Assembly: GCA_026745465.1 (NCBI GenBank)
Contig: JACYXH010000363.1
Location: 2,961,001 to 3,025,000 of the forward strand
From: Lota lota
Taxonomy: Eukaryota > Chordata > Actinopteri > Gadiformes > Lotidae
Length of the DNA stretch: 64,000 nt
Direction of reading: 5' to 3'
The notes under the pieces were generated by a model, which saw only the letters and a program-made list of their open reading frames with translations, had not been told where the DNA came from and searched no databases. Below are positions 12,664 through 23,047 of this stretch, piece by piece (positions within the stretch are counted from its first letter, which is position 1; each line of letters starts with the position of its first letter). The translations under genes were made by a program, and so were the position numbers.

Positions 12664-15600
12664 GACACAGGTAAAGACATTTAGTTCTTTACATGTGACT
12701 TCATCTAGCTACAGCAAGAATAACAAGTCAACTATGTGGCTGCCATTGTTACAGTGTCCTCTGTGTGTTTGCGCAGGTGAAGGGCTTTGACAGGCTGACT
12801 TGGTTCAGCGATGGTATAACCAGGTACATGTTCGCTCCTGCTCTGCTCTGTCTTGGTGCATGATTCTGCCTGCCACACAGCTTATAACCAAAAAAACAAC
12901 ACATCTTTCAGAATCTGCTGCTCATGAAGTTGTAATGACAGGACCAACGAAAAGAACCCAATGGTTCCCCAATCCAGTTCAAACAGGGCCTCAGAATACA
13001 CAAAGTAGGGATTTACCTTTAGCTCAGCCACTCCTTCTTCCCTCTCCTCCTCTTTCTCTTCGTGTACCACTTCATCCTCTTCATCTTCGTCCACCACCTC
13101 TGCCTCTCTCTTCTCCACTGCCGGGATCTCATATGGCCTCCTCGGTTCCTCCTGGGGTGGCAAGGGACGAGGGACGATATCCAATTCCTTCCTCTGGTTT
13201 AGCTCTGGTGCTTGATGTGTCTGTGAATCAACATTTTGGGCCCTGCGAACCCAGACCTCTTCCAGCCCAGAGTCTGGCTCTGCTTTCCCCTGGACTGGGG
13301 TTTGGGGGACCACACTCTTGGACCCCCATCTCCGAGTTTTGACAGAGAAGTCATCGAACAAGATTTCAGCAACAGGTTTCTTGACTGAAAAGTCGTCGTA
13401 AGGAATTTCCAGTGGGCCCTCTGTCCTCTCTGTCCCCAACGTTGGTTCAACGATCAGCGCGGTAGGCAAAGTCGACCGTAATTCGGACTTCTGACCCACA
13501 TCTTCAGAGTCAAAGCTGATTAAATTGCCCGTGTCCTCCGTGGAGCTCTCTCTATCTCTGACCACTTGTTGCCGTGCCACTTCCTCCTCCTCGGCGTGCT
13601 TCCTCCTCGCTGTCTCCTCATTTCTCTCCTGCGCTCTCTCTTCTTCTTCCTTCTTTTTTATCCTTTCTTCTTCTTGTTCTTCTTGTAATCTCTCCCTCTC
13701 CCTCTCTTCCACTTCTCTCCTCCTCTCCGTCTCTCTAAGATTCACCTCCAGTTCTTCGGCTCTCTTCCTGTCCAGTGCTTCCTGTGTCTGTCTTTCTTTC
13801 TCCTGCTCCTCTCTAAGTCTCTGTTGCTTTTGTCTCTCTCTTTCACGCTCCTCCGCCTCCATCATCAGTCTGTCTCTTTCTCTCTTTTCTGCTAAAATCT
13901 TCTCTGCCTCTCTCTCCCTCCGTTCTGCCCTAAATTTGTCCTCTAATCTTTCTTTTTCCTCCTCTTCTCTCCTCCTGGCCTGATCCCGTGCCCTCTCATC
14001 TTCTCTCAGTCTCTCCTCTTTCTGCCTTGCTCGCTCTCTGTCCTCCTCTCTCTGTCTCTGCCGCAACAACTCCACCTGTCTTTCCCTCTCCATCTCTTCG
14101 TTTTTCATCCTTTCTTGTTTGCGTTCCTCTTCTCTCAATCTCTCTTCCATTTTCTGCCTCTCTCGCTCCTGCTCTCTCAATCTCTCCTCCAACCTCAGTC
14201 TCTCTTTCGCTTCCTCTCTCAACCTTTCCTCCACTCTCTGTCTCTCTTTCTCCTCCTCTCTCAGTCTCTCCTCCAACCTCGCTCGCTCTCGCTCTTCCAC
14301 TTTCAATCTTTCTTCCAATGTCTGTCGTTCTTTCTCCTCTTCTTTCAATCTCTCCCCATCTCTCTGTCTTTCCCTCTCTCTCACCTCCTCTTCTCGTAAT
14401 CTCTCTAATCTTTGTTTCTCTCTTTCCTCCTCTTTCAATCTCTCCTCTTCTCTCTGTCTCTCTCTCTCTCTCTCCTCCACTTGTAATCTCTCCTTTACTC
14501 TCTGTATCTCTCTCTCCTTTTCTTTCTGTCTCTCCAGCTCCTCTACTCTCTGTCTCTCCCTCTCTTCTTCTCTCTGTCTCTCCCTCTCTCTCTCCTCCGC
14601 TTGTAATCTCTCCTCTACTCTCTGTTTCTCTCTCTCCTCTTCTTTAAATCTCTCCTCTTCTCTTTTTCTCTCCCTCTCTCTCTCCTCCGCTCTTAATCTC
14701 TCCTCTTTCTGTCTCTCCCTCTCCTCTTCTCTCTGACTCTCCCTCTCGCTCTGCTCCTTTCTCATTCTTTCCTCCTCTATCTGTTTCTCCTTCTTTCTCA
14801 TCTCTTCTCTAAGTCTCTCATCGTCCAGCCTTACCCTTTCTCTGTCTTCTTCTAGTTTCCTCTTTTCCTGCTTCAATCGCTCTTTCTGCGCCTCCTCCTT
14901 CTCCCTCTGTCTCTGCTGCTGCCGCTCCGCCTCTTTAAATGTCTCTTTCTCTCGAAGCTGCTCTTCCATCCGCGTCACTTTCTCTCTCTGCTCTTCCCTC
15001 TGTTTCTGCCACACAAACTCCTGATGTTTTTCCCGCTCTTTTTTTATCTCCTCCTCCGTTTGGCCGCTGCAGGCTTCATCCCCAGAAAGGTCTTCCTCCT
15101 CTGCGCTGGACTCAGGTTCGGACCCCAGGAGCACCGGAGGTTGGCCGTCATCCCGCTCAACTGTACCAAAGTGAACCGACCGACGCAGGGTTCTGTCCTT
15201 CAGTGGATTGGCTCGGGGGGCTACCTTGGAGCTAGGATCAGAGAGCAGAGCTGCACTATTAGACAACCTATCCTGGATGGGTTCTAAGGACTTATCTGCA
15301 GAGCTTTCTGGGGTTTCCTTCCTCAGAGTAGAACTACTCTGAGGTGTTTCCATGGGATCATCTAATGGCTTTGCAGTTGATAAGACCACTGGAAGTAGAT
15401 CTGCAGCATTCTCTGAGGATATCTCTGTTAGTGGGGGTTTCTTAGTTGTGTTTTCTTCCTCTGGAAGGTTGATGGTTGGAGATGGTGGTTCGACAGAGTC
15501 CAAGCTGTGGAAAGTACATTTTTGTTATAGTTGGCACAATGACATTTTCACCAGATTAAATAGTAAATATATATGAGATATCTAGGTAAGAGACCAGAGA

Positions 15601-16942
15601 CCACTTACCTTTTCGTAAGACCGTTCGTTTGAGGTTGGAGAATATTGTCTGTGTCCACATTTGTATCCACTGCCCAGTTTTTAATTCTGTCCTTGACCGC
15701 TCCTCCTGCCCCATTTGATTGGGTGACAACCTGTGGCTCCTCCTTTTTAGTAGCAACCTCAGGTCTTGATGATGAGTCAAACAGCAGACTGATTCTACGT
15801 TTTAAACTCCTTCCCCCTGTTCTGTCCTCCTCTGCTTCCACCTTCAGCACCTCTGCATCCTTTTCACTGCTCGGTTGAGTAACAGTTGGGTTGATCTTTT
15901 CTGGTTCGACGTCAGACGTTGGCAATTTTACTATGTATTTACTTCTGGTTGTTTGGGGGGGCTGGGAGGGCAGAGGCTGGCCACCTGATTCAAATTTTTG
16001 AGTTAGTTCCATAGACAAGCGGTTCCTGGTCAGGCCACGTCGGGGCCCTAGATCAGCTGAAGACAGAGCGTTGCTTGGTGGATCTTTAGACGTTGGGCTA
16101 AGAGGGGTCTTGGTGTGGCCTTCATCTTTTTGTTCTGAAACACCTGTGGAGGCCTTAGGGTGCCTTAGGGTGACAGCAGACTTCTGGATTGCATTGGGAG
16201 GGGTTGTGTCCCTTAGGTTGGGCTGGTCCACTACAGGGTTGGTCTCGGGTTCGGTGGGGTGGGAGGTGGGGTCGGAGGTTGTCGCAACGAAGGTGGAGTC
16301 TTGACTTTTCTTCTCATCTTTCACAGCAATTTCTTCAGTGATCATTACTTGGTCCTTAATAGAGACGCTAGGAGGGATGATCTTGTTACCTTCTTGAGTG
16401 ACCATCATTTGTTCTTTAACAGGGACACTTAGAGGGGTGGTCTTGTCATTGTTCACGGGACTTTCTTTAGTGATCATCAGGGGTTCTTTAGCAGGAATGC
16501 TGACAGGGCTGGTCTTTCTTTCTATTGGTTGAGGCGTCGGTGGCACGCTGGCTTTAGGAACACTTGCAGAGTATGGCGTGTCACTTGGCTGTGAGGTGGA
16601 CTCCTTCTCTGTTTTCCCCTTCAAAAGGGCAGATTCTCTTGTTGGCTTTGCGTCTGTGATTGCTAGACTGGATTGCAGTACAGCGGTGGGTTCGGGTTTA
16701 GTGGCCTCGGGGAATATATTCTGGATAGAGACTTGAGACGGCGACGACGGAGATGACGGGACAAGGGTTTTTGGTGCGTGGATGGAGCGGAGGGCGGTGT
16801 TGCGCTGCAGAGAGAAGGGCTTGGGCGTGATAAGGGGTTTGGAGCCCAACAACGGCCTGGCTCTCAAGGATCCCCCGTAGGATTTCTTATTTTCTCCATC
16901 TGGGAGCCCCGAGCCGGGCTGGCCCTCCACACGAGAGGCCAT
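4154..16942 (-). CDS. kiaa1671: KIAA1671-like protein with tankyrase-binding-type C terminus
   Basis: Cytoplasmic, cytoskeleton-associated family of poorly known role, related at the C terminus to TNKS1BP1, a tankyrase partner. Coding exons on the minus strand are 16942-15609, 15504-13017, 7116-6992, 6327-6231, 5892-5727, 5206-5067, 4940-4756 and 4226-4154. All are GT-AG and phase-matched, giving about 1535 residues. The start MASRVEGQPG lies 15 nt after an acceptor, so a noncoding exon must sit further right. Residues about 1-590 are low-complexity and Pro/Ser/Thr-rich, with a PLITPKPFSLQ motif near the start. Residues about 594-1092 are a highly charged Arg/Glu helix. The last exons carry the family signature: STPLLDNQAQRSRVELVKR, then QRVPVFPGLGSNHSAL, then RVLPPIGGKDDG, ending SSPSWLKELKKKK. 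Location next to crybb3 fits human KIAA1671 on 22q11. The donor at 5066 (gtaggt) was chosen over 5069 because it alone keeps frame. Confidence 0.86.
4430..4575. promoter_or_regulatory. CpG-rich intronic patch with a CRE-like site
   Basis: In the last intron of the KIAA1671-type gene, about 145 bp are unusually CpG-rich for the surroundings. They contain GTCACTTCACCGTGACGTC near 4537-4556, an inverted GTCAC/GTGAC pair that includes a CREB/ATF-like TGACGTC. Function is not shown; this may be an enhancer or simply an old CpG cluster. Confidence 0.3.
5536..5635. repeat. (CA)n microsatellite
   Basis: Near-perfect AC dinucleotide array with a few interruptions (aaacacatac, acatacac), lying in an intron of the KIAA1671-type gene. 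Confidence 0.97.
6474..6493 (+). promoter_or_regulatory. CTCF-like motif
   Basis: The sequence around 6476 reads ACACAAGGGGGCGCTTGG. It matches the CTCF core CCASYAGRKGGCGC at most positions, with the AGGGGGCGCT half perfect. It lies in an intron of the KIAA1671-type gene. Occupancy is inferred from motif only. Confidence 0.45.
7117..9320. other. Intron of the KIAA1671-type gene, no exon seen
   Basis: Intron between the short C-terminal isoform's first exon and exon 7116-6992. It contains (CA)n arrays at 7456-7496 and 8968-9020. No further open frame with plausible splice sites was found. Confidence 0.55.
9321..9632 (-). CDS. kiaa1671: Probable alternative first exon of the KIAA1671-type gene
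   Basis: An open frame on the minus strand ends at a strong donor (TCT|gtaaga, exon edge 9321) in phase 0, exactly the phase needed to join the acceptor of exon 7116-6992 (GAT AAG TGG). Possible starts are ATG 9632 and ATG 9611 (MSSVRLQVSG, with A at -3). A transcript from here would encode about 97-104 new residues and then the C-terminal tankyrase-binding-type exons, skipping the two large exons. The exon encodes a short hydrophobic stretch (SLLGALGFLWGPAG), then an acidic run of about 17 Glu/Asp, then an Arg-rich segment. The DNA is CpG-rich compared with the AT-rich sequence on both sides, as for a secondary promoter. It is inferred from frame and splice sites only; the opposite strand is also open here, but without splice support. 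Confidence 0.55.
10539..10638. repeat. Compound (GT)n-(GA)n microsatellite
   Basis: About 26 bp of GT pass directly into about 73 bp of GA with a few interruptions. A second, looser GA-rich patch follows to about 10790. Confidence 0.97.
10918..10997. repeat. (GA)n microsatellite, 80 bp
   Basis: Uninterrupted GA array in the same intron. It is a purine/pyrimidine mirror tract able in principle to form triplex DNA. Confidence 0.98.
12236..12316. repeat. (CA)n microsatellite, 81 bp
   Basis: Perfect CA array; a second one of about 59 bp lies at 12600-12658. Confidence 0.98.
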
Positions 16943-19031
16943 CGCTTTGCTAGACACCTGGTGATTGGAGGAATTGAATGGAGAAAGAGAAAGAGAACAA
17001 AGATCAAACTCAAGTAATTAGATGAGTATAAGAGAAGAGAAGGGAGAATGATGTGCTACGACGAGGACATCAATGAAAAACAAGAAGTAGGGAAATACTA
17101 CACCACTTCAGAGAAACTGAAAATGAGTGCAACTTGAAAAAAGTTAAGTTTTTTTATTTCTTTTTTATTTGTATCAGTTCTTGAAATTAGCTACAACATT
17201 CCATAATGTGATGAATAAACAAAGATGAATAGTCTACAGAAATCACACTTACTGTCCACATATTGACATTGGATTTTTGGAGTGGGCGAAATGTATTCTC
17301 AGTGCAATGCCATGCATTATTTGGGTTTGCCTACCCCTGAGAGATTTCTATATAGAAAAATATGCCGTTTTGAAATTTGGAGGAAATGTAGTAGTCCAGT
17401 CCTGTTTCGTAATTAAGGCTACGTGTGTCTAATTACTGACTCTATCTGTGTGAAATACAATAACAGGCCTACCCCCAAATATTTATAAACTGAAAAATGC
17501 AATTAACCAATGGGTGACTTGCACAAACCGGTCAATCCACAGTCACACACCATTGTTCAATAAAACTCAGCTATTTGCGTCATCAGCCGCTTGGAGTTTC
17601 TCTTCAATAATTCAATAATAAGTATTAAATTGCAAAAAAAAGATGGTACCAATGGTAGGACTTTACGAGTACATATTAAATGGTGTGTATTGACACTTAT
17701 TTAATAAATAGACCCGTTTGCAGCTCATGAAATTAATCTCATGAGCTGAGAGGCCGCTGGCCTTTGAGCTCCTTTATTTGCTTGTTTTCAACGTCTGCCA
17801 CGGTGTCAAAGTTTAAGTGCACTAAGCTTTTATAGGATGGGTAATAATAGACCTACGTCTTTCTAGACTAAACAATTAATAACAAGGTCGCAGACCCTTA
17901 AATGAATACATCAACATGTGTATGTTTTTGGGGGGCCTTAATGCTATTTAATGTTGCAACTTAACAACAAGGTAACACAGCCGCCGGTGGGTATCGGCTT
18001 AATAAGTTACTGAGTGTGTCAACAATAAAGGCGCTATCAGTGAACGCAATGGCTCAGCGTCCCACGGGTCTCAGTAGATGATTGGAGCAGAGCCATAATG
18101 TCACCCTTGAACAAAGAAAGGGAAAGTAGAAATGCAAACGACGATATTTTGCCTAATTAAACATGATCATCGGAACAATCGGAACCTTTTGTTTGGTTAG
18201 TCTTCATGTCCTGTTACAATGTTTTTTTTTCTTCCTTTTTTTTGGGGGGGGGGGTGGGGGGGGTCCAAGATAACTTGATTACGTTTCCAAAGACGAGAAC
18301 TGGCCAACCACGTTTGTTTTGCGACTACTGTTTTGGAAAATATAAAGTGTATTATTACCTTTTGGTTTTACGCGGTCATCCAGGTGACAATGCGAGGGAA
18401 ACTGGGAACAGGCAACCGAAATGTCAGACGGCGAACGAATCTCAGATCGTAGGTTGTCCTAGGTTGTACAAGTAAATGGGAGAGAAGAATAACGTCTAGC
18501 TCCTTATAGTGTGCCACTCTTCTGGTAACGGCTGTCCAATAGACACTCCCTCCTCTTCAAGGCAAACCATGCCGCTCACCAGACCCGACTAACAGGTTCC
18601 TGCAAGAAGTGCACCATGCACATCTATGACACCGAATACCTCCCAAATATATCCTCTATGTAAAAGTTGGTGATTATGGCTCTGGTCTATTCAAACGTGC
18701 ATGGTTCTGTTCCGCTTCATTTGCATTGCCCTGCATGTGTCTTTCCATGCGTGCGTCACCTGTTTGTCCAAACCAAATAAAACGTTGACTAGTTGCGTCG
18801 GGAGCAGAGTGAGTTAGATTTGGAAGATTTGTATTCACCCATATTTGCACACAATACGCAGGACTTCATTATGCCTCCAACACAAGGCGGGAATTGATTG
18901 CTTCAAGTCAGATTTCCTGAATCCTGATATATAAGGGCAGTCAGGCGTGTGACTGTGAGCAAATGGAATATTTACTCCCAATGGGAACTGGATGTCACCG
19001 TGCACACACGCATGTAAAAGTAAATTTACTT

Positions 19032-19044
19032 CGCCCTCCAGTGG
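19032..19044 (-). promoter_or_regulatory. CTCF-like motif upstream of unc119b
   Basis: The plus strand reads CGCCCTCCAGTGG, so the minus strand reads CCACTGGAGGGCG, one mismatch from the CCASYAGRKGGC core. It sits about 300 bp before the unc119b start and 49 bp before the X-box. Confidence 0.4.
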
Positions 19045-19092
19045 ACGTTTAAAGGTGTTTCCGTGTCTTCCTACTTGGGCTGGCTGGGGCGA

Positions 19093-19106
19093 GTTGTCAT
19101 GGCAAC
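19093..19106. promoter_or_regulatory. RFX X-box in the unc119b promoter
   Basis: GTTGTCATGGCAAC is a near-perfect imperfect palindrome matching the X-box GTNRCC(N)0-3RGYAAC with one mismatch. It lies 241 bp upstream of the unc119b ATG. RFX factors bind this site and are main activators of ciliary genes. UNC119B is a ciliary cargo carrier, so site and gene agree. Confidence 0.65.
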
Positions 19107-19346
19107 TGTTCAGCATGTGCTACAAAAACAAGAGCTTGACCACATTTCACCGGCAGCAGTCTCTCTCTCTCTCTCCTCTCTTTTCCTGTGTCTTCCCCCT
19201 CCCAGTCTCCCCCCTCCCCCCCCTCCCCCCCCCTCCCCGTCCCCACGTCCCCGTCCCCCTATCATCTGCGACGCCATCTTCTAGCGTTTAGAGCAAGAGG
19301 GAAGACACGACACCATATATTCGACTCTAGAGGACCACCGTGTGTC

Positions 19347-20013
19347 ATGATGAGCGGAGCCAAAGCCTGCAGCGATGCGCCTGTTGCTGACAACACCGTC
19401 TCCAGCAGCAGCGCGCTCGTAGTCGGAGTCGGCGCCGCCGCTCCGCCGCGGGAGCGCAAGTCCAACGGAGGTGTTCTGAAGAGGCTCAGGTCCAGGAGGA
19501 GCCAGGTAGAGAGCAGGCCGGTGACAGAGGAGGACCTGCGGACCCAGAGTGGACACATCACGCCGGATGAGGTGCTGGGACTGCGCGTCGCTACGCGGGG
19601 TATGCTATATGTCACACGGTGTCTTCTCTGGGCTTGTTATTTATTATTTATGTATCTGTTGTGGTGCTTGTTCAAACTCGAAGTGACAAGTCATATAGTG
19701 ACAGACGTCAAGGTGGTTATTTCCAAGATATGCCATCTCAATGTAACGACTATATGAACGACCTTTAGGCTATGGTAAATCTAAATGTATTTGCATCGAG
19801 CTCAGTATTGCCTACTATAGGTAGCCTATACTACTCCAGGTTTATTGATTCACTGTGGAATATAGATCTGATATTACAACGTTATCATTTGCTTTAACAC
19901 AACAACGGTTTCTTCTTGCATCAAGAAATCATTTCGATTATAACATTAGCCTATTAATTATGAAGTAACTAAAAGTAAATTTAATAAATATTCAATAGAG
20001 TTGTTTATTTGTC

Positions 20014-20080
<67 letters not shown>

Positions 20081-23047
20081 ATGTGCTAGTGTGTGGGTGT
20101 GTGAATGTACACCTCTCAGAGAACATAAACACCGCCACACAGTATCTTGATGTTGACTAAAACTCCTCACTCTTGTCATCTCTCCTCCAGGCTATCTCTG
20201 TAAACCAGAGGAGAACATCTACAACATTGACTTTGTACGATTCAAGATCAGAGACCTGGAGACAGGCACTGTTCTGTTTGAGATCGCCAAGCCTCCAAAT
20301 ATGGGTACGCTGTCTGGACACATTTCCTATGCCTTTTCTTCATATGTTATATGTCCTTTCTTGCTCTAGTCAGTTTTCAAATATGTATAATATTATTACA
20401 TTACATTACATTGCATTGCATAGTTCTCGCCTACTGATATCTAAAGAGTCCTGTAAACCCATGTAGTCACTCATGACATGAGTCATGTCATGAGTGAGGC
20501 CTTCAACAGATAACAGAAGCAGAAATCACTAGCAGATACCACTTTTGTAGATTTAAGGGCCAGCATTTTACAAGGTGTGGGCTTGAGCATCCATTCCAAG
20601 CCATATCAAAACCAATTTCATGTTGGAGGTTCCACCTCCAGCTGTATGATGGACAGGTCAACCCCGGTCTACCCGTCGATACAGTCCATCAATCAACTCT
20701 TTCTAGCCCGGATATGAACACCCTCCCATTGTGATGTCACAAAATAGACCGATTTTTAAACGGCGTGTCATGGCTCATCCAGCTCTCACCTGGTGGTAAA
20801 GTAAGGGCCTTTGAATAAGAATCACTGATGTGTGTGGTGGTGTGATGTCCAGCTGTGTGTTGTGTCTCTCCCAGAGGAGGACGAGGAGGGCAGGGACATG
20901 GACCTGAGTGCTGGTCGCTTTGTCCGGTACCAGTTCACCCCCGCCTTCCTGAGACTGCGCACCGTGGGTGCCACGTGAGTACATCAAGCATCCGTGCGCA
21001 AACCAATTCAACTTCAAAATGGTATTATTCAGTTGGGAATTCAATTAGTGGGAAAGTGTCTGCACTCCCAGTACATGGTAGAACAAGCACAGCACAAGCG
21101 GTAAAAAACAACAGCAACAACATACAGGTGTGGCTTAGAAGCCATGAACTCCAGTAGGGTAAATGTCCATCAGAAGGTGAGTTTCCAGGTTGCCTGGAGG
21201 TGGGTACAAACCATCCACTAGCTCTCCTCGTATTGAGTGACCGGACAACCACAACAAAACAGACAATTCTGTTCCACCCTTTTAATGCTATTTTTGCCTG
21301 AGGCTTTTTCGCTCTCTGTCTCCCTCTCTATTAACCCACCCAGCGTGGAGTTCACGGTGGGAAGCCGACCCCTGAACAACTTCCGCATGATCGAGAGGCA
21401 CTACTTCCGCGAACACCTGCTCAAGAGCTTTGACTTTGACTTCGGCTTCTGCATCCCCATCAGCCGCAACACCTGCGAACACATCTACGAGTTCCCCCAG
21501 CTGTCTGAGGCCCTGGGTGAGCACCATGGCACCTCCGGCTGAGTCATCCAGTCATCGCACCTGAGGCTTTAGTCATATAAACATTATGTTACCCTATGTG
21601 ACAGCACAGTTTCCCAGGCTCGGGGTCATTACACTACTGGCCAGAATTACTTATGGGGGTATTTTATTTGTTTTGAAATATTGAAGAGTAAAGGTCCTCT
21701 ATATACAAACAGACCCTGGGGCAACTCTGTGTTAAATGTCACAAAACGTTTATTTGAACAATGAAATCAGTCAATTACAATCAATGTACAAAGAACGATG
21801 ATGTCATCATGTATGAGGGAAAGTGGTGAGTTGATGCTAGCGTTAGCTATTAAGTGTCAAAGCTCTGCGATTTCTTTGGATTGGTCGGAGCCATCAGACA
21901 CACCCGGTCCGGTGGCTGAGGAGTACCTTCCATTTATTATTACAGCAGCGTTTCCCAGCCGGGTGAGAAGTTGATGGAACGCTCATTAGATGCCACGCTG
22001 ATGGCTCTAATGAGCGTGCAGGGGACCAGCTGCAACACGATGTACGCTTTCAGACCTAAAAATGGAGTCACAGCCAAATAATTGTTGGGAACCACTGGGT
22101 AACAGTATGCATGCAACACTCTGGAGACGTTGTCAGCAACAACAATCATGATGAACTTGACTCATCACTGGCAATCCAAGATTGACCAAAGCCTGGTATC
22201 GCCCACAGGGACGGCCACTCCCCTGGAGACAGCAATTGTTTTTGTTTGTTTTAATTGGCTGAAATTGAAGCCTGCTGCTGTCGCTTGTCACACGAACAAA
22301 GCTTTGGTTGCTTTCCAAAGCTGTAATAATATATTTCTGACCTAAAGGACAGACTGTATATTTTGGAGAAATCCTAATACTTTTTCTTTTAAGTAACTAT
22401 CTCTCCCAAATTAAAAACACAAATTGGCTGCATAAGTAATAAGAACGAGGTCCAATTAAAATGTTCTCAACAACAACAAATTAACCAATTAACTGAAATA
22501 GCTTGTGTGAGTTGGATTGCCAATGAGCTGTAAGTAATATTTGTCAAATGAATGTAGGATATAAACTGCTAATACAGCTAGCCATAAAAATAGACCAGAT
22601 ATAATGTGGGTATTCGTTTCTTACTGTAACACACACAGAGCATCATAATATATGACAGACTCTGCCTGACGGTGGGTGCAATGGGTGCATTTCAAATGTA
22701 AATGCTCTGTAACCAAGCTGACAGCAGCCCTGCTTTCCGCTATGAAGTTACACTAGATGAGTTCAGCTCAAGATAATTGGGCACCTCTTCTTTTTTTTGT
22801 AAGTAAACGGTGCAGTGAGTCACCGCTGATCCAATGGCTTCCTTCCTACGCTCGTGAGTCTCGGTCCCCGATGGACTCCCAGCAGACGGAGGAGAGAAGT
22901 TCTTTCTCCTAATGGTTTGCGTCTTGTCTTGCAGTTCGTCAGATGGTGGAGTGTCCCTACGAGACCCGCTCTGACAGCTTCTACTTCGTGGACAACAGAC
23001 TCGTCATGCACAACAAGGCTGACTACGCCTACAACGGTGGCCAGTAA
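19347..23047 (+). CDS. unc119b: UNC119B, carrier of myristoylated ciliary cargo
   Basis: Lipid-binding chaperone of the UNC119/PDE6-delta family. It pulls N-myristoylated proteins such as nephrocystin-3 from membranes and releases them in the cilium on binding ARL3-GTP. Exons are 19347-19599, 20191-20304, 20875-20974, 21344-21516 and 22935-23047, all GT-AG and in phase, giving 250 residues, the usual family length. The N-terminal exon is disordered and Ala/Ser-rich and differs from paralogues, as expected. The beta-sandwich starts near residue 80 and shows conserved stretches [79 protein letters not shown] and the terminal [13 protein letters not shown]. Two ATGs stand in tandem (19347 and 19350); either could be used and the difference is one Met. 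No defect is seen. Confidence 0.96.
20019..20079. repeat. (TG)n microsatellite in unc119b intron 1
   Basis: About 60 bp of uninterrupted TG, ending about 110 bp before exon 2. Confidence 0.98.
20467..20497. repeat. Perfect 31-bp palindrome with an AP-1 core
   Basis: Two 15-nt arms, TCACTCATGACATGA and its exact reverse complement, flank a single G. The centre is ATGAGTCAT, a consensus AP-1 (TRE) site. It lies in unc119b intron 2. Confidence 0.95.
21948..22099. mobile_element. Short hAT-like non-autonomous element with internal hairpin
   Basis: The left edge reads CAGCGTTTCCCAGCC; the right edge, reversed, reads CAGTGGTTCCCAACA. Both resemble the CAGTGGTTCCCAAC ends of many hAT elements. Flanks tattacag and ggtaacag match at 5 of 8 positions, a possible worn target duplication. 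Inside, ACGCTCATTAGA (21979-21990) pairs perfectly with 22006-22017. It lies in unc119b intron 4. Confidence 0.5.

Larger units (their letters stand above)
9633..13016. other. Intron with dense microsatellites
   Basis: Large intron of the KIAA1671-type gene. It is rich in (GT)n/(GA)n and (CA)n arrays and holds no gene that I can support. Open frames here rich in Ser-Leu, Arg-Glu or His-Thr are products of the arrays. Confidence 0.6.
16958..19346. other. Head-to-head gap between two divergent genes
   Basis: This 2.4-kb gap separates the first coding exon of the minus-strand KIAA1671-type gene from the plus-strand unc119b start. It must hold the unc119b promoter and may hold noncoding 5' exons of the other gene. 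One candidate minus-strand donor, gtaagtgtga, lies at about 17240-17249. A polypurine/poly-G patch lies at 18234-18264. No other coding exon was seen. Confidence 0.5.

Noticed and set aside
13525-14736. Long plus-strand Ser/Leu-rich open frames
   Set aside because: They are the complement of the Arg/Glu-rich repeat exon of the KIAA1671-type gene; the minus-strand frame is 829 codons long, with proper splice sites.
16955-16957. Start of the KIAA1671-type protein at the first in-frame codon after the acceptor
   Set aside because: That codon is GTG; the first true ATG in the frame is at 16942 and gives MASRVEG.
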